Shown: piece after piece, positions 58,254 to 64,000 of the stretch
How positions within the stretch are numbered: the stretch's first letter is position 1
Layout: every line of letters starts with the position of its first letter
Source of the DNA: Piper betle
Lineage: Eukaryota > Streptophyta > Magnoliopsida > Piperales > Piperaceae
DNA length: 64,000 nt
Direction: 5' to 3'
NCBI GenBank assembly: GCA_033002965.1
Contig: JAURVB010014815.1
Coordinates: forward strand, 124,001 to 188,000
Notes under the pieces: model-generated
Databases searched by the model: none
Told to the model about the DNA's origin: nothing
Seen by the model: the letters and a program-made list of their open reading frames with translations, nothing else
Position numbers and translations under genes: made by a program

Positions 58254-59152
58254 TGTATATATATATATATATATAATAAATTTATTTACTAAAGATATTG
58301 TCCGCTTATCCGTCCATTTGATCGTTTGTCCATAATGTACGGACATGGGCATTAGTGATAAATGTCCAAGTGGACATGGATGGATATGGACATTTCTCAA
58401 ATTGATGGACATGGTGTTAGAGTCTTTATACTTGTGTCCATGTCTATCTATTACCCGCCCAGAAAACTATGCAAAAGATAACATTTAAATATGTCTGATA
58501 AAATGGTGTAAAAATTGGGAAAAGGGGTGGCCAAGTCGCTTGGGCATGAAAGTTATTATCTTTTGTCAAGTTTGTCATCTGTTCACAGTCATGCATGCAT
58601 GATTAGACAAAACAATCTAAACAAAACATGGAGATATGTCTCTTATGAAACTAACAAGATAAAAATCACACAGATATGAGATTTACAGCATGATATATGA
58701 ATTTTATTAAAGAATAGTGCACACATACGCATGCAGATCCTACAAAACTCATAACAATTTTCATACATCTACAAATGACCCGATTCCAAAGCCTACCCAC
58801 TCCTAACAACTAAATAGTTATGATTAAAATATGATAAAAATATAAACTTAGTCATAAAAGCATGCAATAGGGAAAAAAATATGCAAAAAGAGGAGGAAAT
58901 GAGAGATATTTACTTCTTATAGGTACAAGGGGACGTCTCTTGGGGCCTCCTACCCCAACACCTATGACCATAAGAGGTTGGATGGGCTTGGAGAGGGTTT
59001 AGAGGAGCCATGGACAGCCGGGGAAGAAGTGGAGAAGAGAGGAGAAGGGAAGGTCGGGAGGAGTGAGGAAAGGCAAACAGGTCCGGCGCAAAGGTGCTTG
59101 CCTTGCGCAAGGGCACTAGCCTCTACCAAGGCAGACCACAGAAAGCTAAAAA
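58006..59152. other. Intergenic DNA with TA microsatellites and GGACATGG motifs
   Basis: TA tracts lie at 58216-58245 and 58255-58276, separated by ACACACACATG. The segment 58310-58450 is rich in GGACATGG/CCATGTCC and resembles the duplicated segment at 38.8-39.3 kb, so it may be a related remnant. The rest (58500-59152) has no recognisable feature. Confidence 0.45.
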
Positions 59153-62100
59153 TATAACCCCCAGATTTTGGATCACTTAAGAATCAAATCACAACTGTTA
59201 TGATTGAGTTTAGTCATGTCTAAATCAATTAATTTACAAGACTCAAATGATAAATAGATTGAAGCAACCCTCTTGCTGTCTCGAGAATAAAAGACATTAC
59301 TTAATATATTTGAAAACACATTAAGCATAGATAAAAGCATGAAAGAAAACAATGGCACGCTGAGCACAAGTGTGTGCACCATCTATCTACCCTTCCACCA
59401 AAGCTAATCCAATGCACAAGAAGACAAGACATAAATATGTAATAAGAAAATTGACTGTAACGAATGTCACTGGTCCGAAAAATAACTAGCACAAATTAGC
59501 AAGTGGAAAGTAATTTCTATGAGGAAAGAAAACTATGTATAATCTCCATGTGAATATTCAAAGGACATCCACAGAGGGGCCATCAAGTTGCAAACTTGTT
59601 AGTATCAAGAACTGAACTGGTGTTGTGCCACTCTTTACAAATACCTATCTTGGCACTAATTGGTCCCACTTTAGGGAAAAAAGCACATAACCTAAGCCAT
59701 CCCCAAACCTCTATATAAAGCCTAGGCAAGAGCACAGTGGCCGACTACTCTCAGGCAGTCGCTTTTAGTTGTCTTTGATACCACAAGTCTAGACACTGTA
59801 TTGTACACAACAGTACATGTCTACTTCATGCTTCTTCCAGTGTGAGAAAGCTCAAGACATAGAGCTGTTTGAATCCCCAGTAATGGAACATGCCCTTCAC
59901 TAATCGAGAGCCCGCTGCGACCTAAGAATGCGCCTGCTCATAGTATACGTGAAGCTAAATTCACCAATTCACGTCTCATTGAAAACTTGATATGAACTAT
60001 ATAAGGCTAGGAAGGGAATCATATAAGTAGGCTTGAAGGCAACTTAAAGTGGTGCTAAGTTTGAAAACAAATCAAGGGATCTCATCCTCAGGGGTTATTA
60101 ATCACAGAAATAAAATACGTCTAGATAGCTCGAGTTAAGTGGGGTCTGATAAAACAGTCACTCAACACGCCCTGTGATTTAGAAATCAAATCCACAATAT
60201 AATAAAGTAGTAAATTTGAAAATAGTCCTATCAGACCTGTGGTCTAAGCTCCAAGCGCATTGGCACTTTTACGGCGAGCTCAGACTTTGAAACCGACATT
60301 GAACTCAGTGCTAAGCAAAAGACTGATAACAATGTATGATGCATGGTCGCATTGTGTGCTTACATCAACAATAACATCAGAACAAAGGACAATGCTAAAC
60401 ATATGTACAACCAAACACCCAACACACACAAAATGAGACTTAACAAGAAATAAATCGCCAATAAACAAATAATGAATAAATAAATAAATAAGTAAACCAT
60501 GGATAAATAAATAAATAATCAATACAAGAGAATAAATAATACTAATAATAAAATAATAACATAATTATACTATATAAGTATGCGACTAAGCATGAATAAA
60601 TAATAGCACATACGTGAATAAATAATAAATAATTAATAAAATAATCAACAAATAATTAACAAATAATCAACATATGAGCATTCATCTCATACAACATTTA
60701 TTTAAATAACAGGAAATAAATACTACGAAATAAATAAAATAATTAATAAAGAAAAACATATATAACATCAAAATATGCTAAATAATGTGAAGATACATCT
60801 AAACTAATATATAGTCTTAAATTACCAAGAATGAACAAAAAAATGTTGAAAATGGGCTACCGAGTCAATTGGGAGAGTCAGATCAAGTTGACTAGGCCGA
60901 GTCAACTGGCTCGTTTGCGTTGCGTTGGACTCGGTAAGCACGAACACGGACATGGGTAGACAGGCGGGTTGGCGGGCTAGGGATGGTGGACGTGAATGTA
61001 GGCTGACAGACACAATCTAGACTCAAACTAGCCGGTGGACACAACCGGTGCCCGTTGCCGAAAAACGGCAACGGAGTGGAACTAGGGATCGTTACCAATC
61101 CCGATCGATGCCCTCAGACAACGGCAAACATGGTATTGGTGGCGACCACGGTGCCTGGCTGCCAATTGGCCAAAAAATGGCAGGAAATAAATGAAAAAGC
61201 CACTAGGAAAGTGGTATCCCCAGCGACGATTCTGGTGGCGACGGATGGTAGGGTAGGTCACAAAATGTCTACCTTCGAGTGAGGAGGGTGCCTAAGGTAT
61301 GGATTGGTAGTGTCTGGCTAGAGACTAGCGGAAAAATGGCCAGAAAGGGACAAAATACCGTCAGGAAAGTGCTAGTCGCCGGTGGTGATCACGGCCATGA
61401 GAGAGGTCAAGCTGGTCTCAAATGTAAGATCTCGGCAAGGGGAATTGATCTAGCTGGCCATCCTCACAGGAGGTGGATCGCCAGTGTTGGAAAGCATCCC
61501 CTAAGACAGCGGCGGCCTTCGGTCACGGCTGTGGCGATCGGCACTAAGCCGCAAAGCCAATGGTACTTACCTGCCCAGGTCGTGCATGCGCCGCGCACTC
61601 CCTGCATGATATGCGCTTGTATGCGTTGTTTGTTCTTGCCAGCTCCGCCGTGTTGCACATGAGCATCGGCCTTGCAGTGGCATTCGCTAATCCGATTGCC
61701 ACTATGCCCGGCAACGAACGGTACTTTCCTTGGAGTAGACGGTGAACGGTGTGCTGGCTTTACTCCCACGGTTTACCCGTGAATCGATTGCCAAGGTTTA
61801 CCTGTCGGCAACTTCGGGCAAGAGTCGGGCACCATCGGGTTCGCAACGGGCAAAGTTTCACCCAGTTGTCTATGCTCTCGCAATTCGGCGCGCGGCCTCC
61901 CTGCCCGTCCGCAACGGGCCCAGCCCGTCCTGAATCCTTTTCCGACTAATTGCGGGCCGTTCTGGCCTCCCTGCCCATGAAAGTCGGGCGTATGCCAGTA
62001 CAGCCGCTTTGGCTGCCACTCTTTGGTGCCAAGAAAAATTTCCTCTGCTATATAGGGAGGGGGTGGCGTTGTACTTGGGTACACGTCGCGTAGGAGGTCC

Positions 62101-62793
62101 CGGCACCCAACGTCACACGCTCAAGCACCGTGGTAGTGCCTGGAGAGTAGCTAGAGTCTTGCCGATAGCGAGCTGAAGTGGCGGTGGTGCTAGAGGTGGA
62201 AGAGAAATTTCTGAAAAATGGGTGGCTAGGGCTTACTGTGTACCATCCAGATCTTGCCTTGTGACGAGATCTAGTCGTCTAACAATTCGTGCGCCAAAAA
62301 AGTTGAAAAGCTCAGATCAACACTGACACAATTTGAAACTGGATCGAAGCCTAACGAAGACTTTACGGATATAAATTAAGGCGAAGAAGCTAAATGAACC
62401 TCAAAACCCTAAACTTGATTGGACAAAGATCTGAGACTCAAATCAAGCTGGGCCCACATGGGCAATCTAGTAGTCCTAAATCCCAATAATGATGCAAACA
62501 AGGTGCCTTGAAAAAGTCCAATCGGATTCTAAACACCACAATGGCCTAGATCTAGCCCTAAAACCTTGTACTAACAAAAGCAAACCCTCATATATTGATA
62601 ATAGCATAACTAAAGCTATCCTTTGTATATCGCGTATACATAGCCTCCATAACATTCTCATACGGCCATCTCGGTCCCATACTCATGGTCTAAAAGCTGA
62701 ACTAACTCAAACCGACTCGAACAAACTCGAGACTTGCTTGAATTAGGCAAGGCAACATGTGGTAAAACTCTAACCCAAAGTTGGGGTTTTACA
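59153..62793 (-). mobile_element. 3' LTR of a minus-strand Ty3/gypsy element, family A copy 6
   Basis: The plus strand starts TATAACCCCCAG (59153) and ends TTGGGGTTTTACA (62793). On the minus strand the LTR start TGTAAAACCCC is directly preceded by the purine tract AAGGAGGAGAGG and by ATTTCTGGGGACAGAATTTT. This resembles the pol-end and polypurine junction of Del/Tekay-type chromoviruses. Landmarks near 59470 (GGTCCGAAAAATAACT) and 59760-59820 (ACCACAAGTCTAGACAC) tie it to family A. At 3641 bp it is longer than the others, and much of 60900-62200 has no visible counterpart in them. Confidence 0.72.
60440..60770. repeat. ATAA-rich simple repeat inside the LTR
   Basis: Dense AATAAATA / TAAATAAT repeats with several short uninterrupted runs (for example near 60475 and 60505). 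Confidence 0.75.
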
Positions 62794-64000
62794 ACCTCTC
62801 CTCCTTACAAAAATTCTGTCCCCAGAAATTTCGACATCAATCGCCTTTGGAGGACTAAACTATAGAAGCCACTGAGCTAGCAAAACTACAGTTGCTAAGC
62901 TATGATCTCAAGCGTAGCTCTCCCTCATAAGTTGGCTGAACATAGCTGAATGGGCTGAAATGACGTGGGCCTCTCAAACTCTAACAAAGCTCACTAGCAC
63001 TCTACTCATCTGGCTAGACAGGACCACATGTGTTGGAATTATCTGGCTAAATTTATCCCTAGGGTCACAAACAACTATGGGGACTCAAATGCAATCACCC
63101 CGGCGGGAAAACCTAGGTTTTTCCCGAAGGACCTATTGGGTTGGTCAAGTAGGTACTCTAGAGTACTGTAGGGTACTAGTTTAAGATGCATCAGAAAAAC
63201 TATGTCTTGTGCAAGGTATACAGGCTAACACCTACCCATCTCTCCCTAATCCTCATCGATGTGATAGGTCGACTGTATGTACTCTTAGGGCATTTTGCTC
63301 TAGGTCCTACGACTATACTAAGGTGTCCTTTGAGTCCTCCTGCTAGCATTAGGCAGACTCTGATAGAAGGTAAGGCTATAGGCTAATAGTTACATAGCTC
63401 ATTGTCATCAACCTAGGTCAAACTCTCACGTGTCCTTGTAAAATTAACTGGACCGCTCAATAGGTCCCTTTTAGTTTGGTCCCAAATCGAGTATCTCACT
63501 CTGTTCCATAAGGAAATAAGGATAGTTGTCATGACTCTACTACGTACTATGGCTTTGGGACACTCTCTAGAACCACTAACTGCTAAAGGGAGCTCTCTAC
63601 AATTGAAGAGCAGCAACCACCCCTATTCATGCACAAAGTGTCTCAAGGAGTATGAAGGCATACTCTATGTGGACCTGCAAAATTTGAATCTGGTTTGTAG
63701 CATGTGCACTGGTCAATATTTTCTGATCTCAACCATCTGGGTAAACTGGTGGTAGCACTGGTATATCTGGAGGAGTGAGTGGAAATACTTCAGTGAAGGC
63801 TCGGCTCTGTCTGACGTTTATGGGTCACATGAAAAGATAACGGGTCCCTCATGGTTCTAATCACATTGTTCTCGGGCTCTAACTATTGGATATCTCATTC
63901 TCATGTGCGGGTTTCATATCAGGTTTACTAGGGTAGTGCACTGAGCTAATGAAATCCTACTAGGTAGGTATGGTACTTTGGTATATGGTGATGTCAAGGT
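62794..64000 (-). mobile_element. 3' internal region of the gypsy element, continuing past the window
   Basis: By the polypurine junction at about 62794-62806 this is internal sequence read on the minus strand. I find no integrase or chromodomain motif in 1.2 kb. The open frames are short and unrecognised, so the region is either decayed or non-coding, as in large non-autonomous derivatives. The 5' LTR, if present, lies beyond 64000. Confidence 0.5.

Overview
The window is plant nuclear DNA that is mostly transposable elements nested in one another. It holds one clearly intact host gene, a leucine-rich-repeat receptor-like kinase at 17089-19864 (minus). The GC-rich first exon of that gene and the mix of elements (very long LTRs, hAT, Copia, Mutator/FAR1-like) suggest a monocot, probably not a grass. 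I cannot name the species.

Left part (1-15550). Two full-length but inactivated hAT transposons lie side by side. hAT-1 spans 1019-8220 and hAT-2 spans 8498-15542. Each has terminal inverted repeats and an 8-bp target-site duplication. Each transposase gene is cut by a ~3-kb solo LTR of the same family, called family A here, with its own perfect 5-bp duplication (TCTTA and CTAAG).

Middle (15551-35928). After a short tandem duplication comes the receptor kinase gene. Next are a Ty3/gypsy gag remnant and a PB1-like gene remnant. The PB1-like reading frame is split by a Copia element at 23975-28088, whose LTRs are in inverted orientation inside a perfect AAGAA duplication. Two older LTRs of a second family (B) follow in opposite orientation (about 29875-32238 and 33396-35640).

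Right part (35929-64000). Four more family A LTRs follow: 35929-38767, 39435-41960, 55207-58005 and 59153-62793. The last has a polypurine tract and internal sequence running off the right end, so it is the 3' LTR of a minus-strand gypsy element. Between them are a MITE sitting in TA microsatellites, a Mutator-like element with long GC-rich inverted ends, two arrays of large AT-rich palindromes that seem to derive from the middle of the family A LTR, and a FAR1/FHY3-like pseudogene without its transposase core.

At about 49.8-54.0 kb lies a cluster of host-gene pieces: a RAD51B-like piece with introns kept, the N-terminal exon of a group VII ERF including its Met-Cys start, and the end of a PPR gene. 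A pair of inverted tRNA-like sequences at 48824 and 53263 brackets the first two pieces; the PPR piece (53601-53970) lies just outside. This cluster looks like DNA-level gene capture and is, with the inverted-LTR Copia element, the most interesting part of the window.

All repeat families, alignments and gene-family names were read by eye. No database search was run, and old repeat boundaries are approximate.
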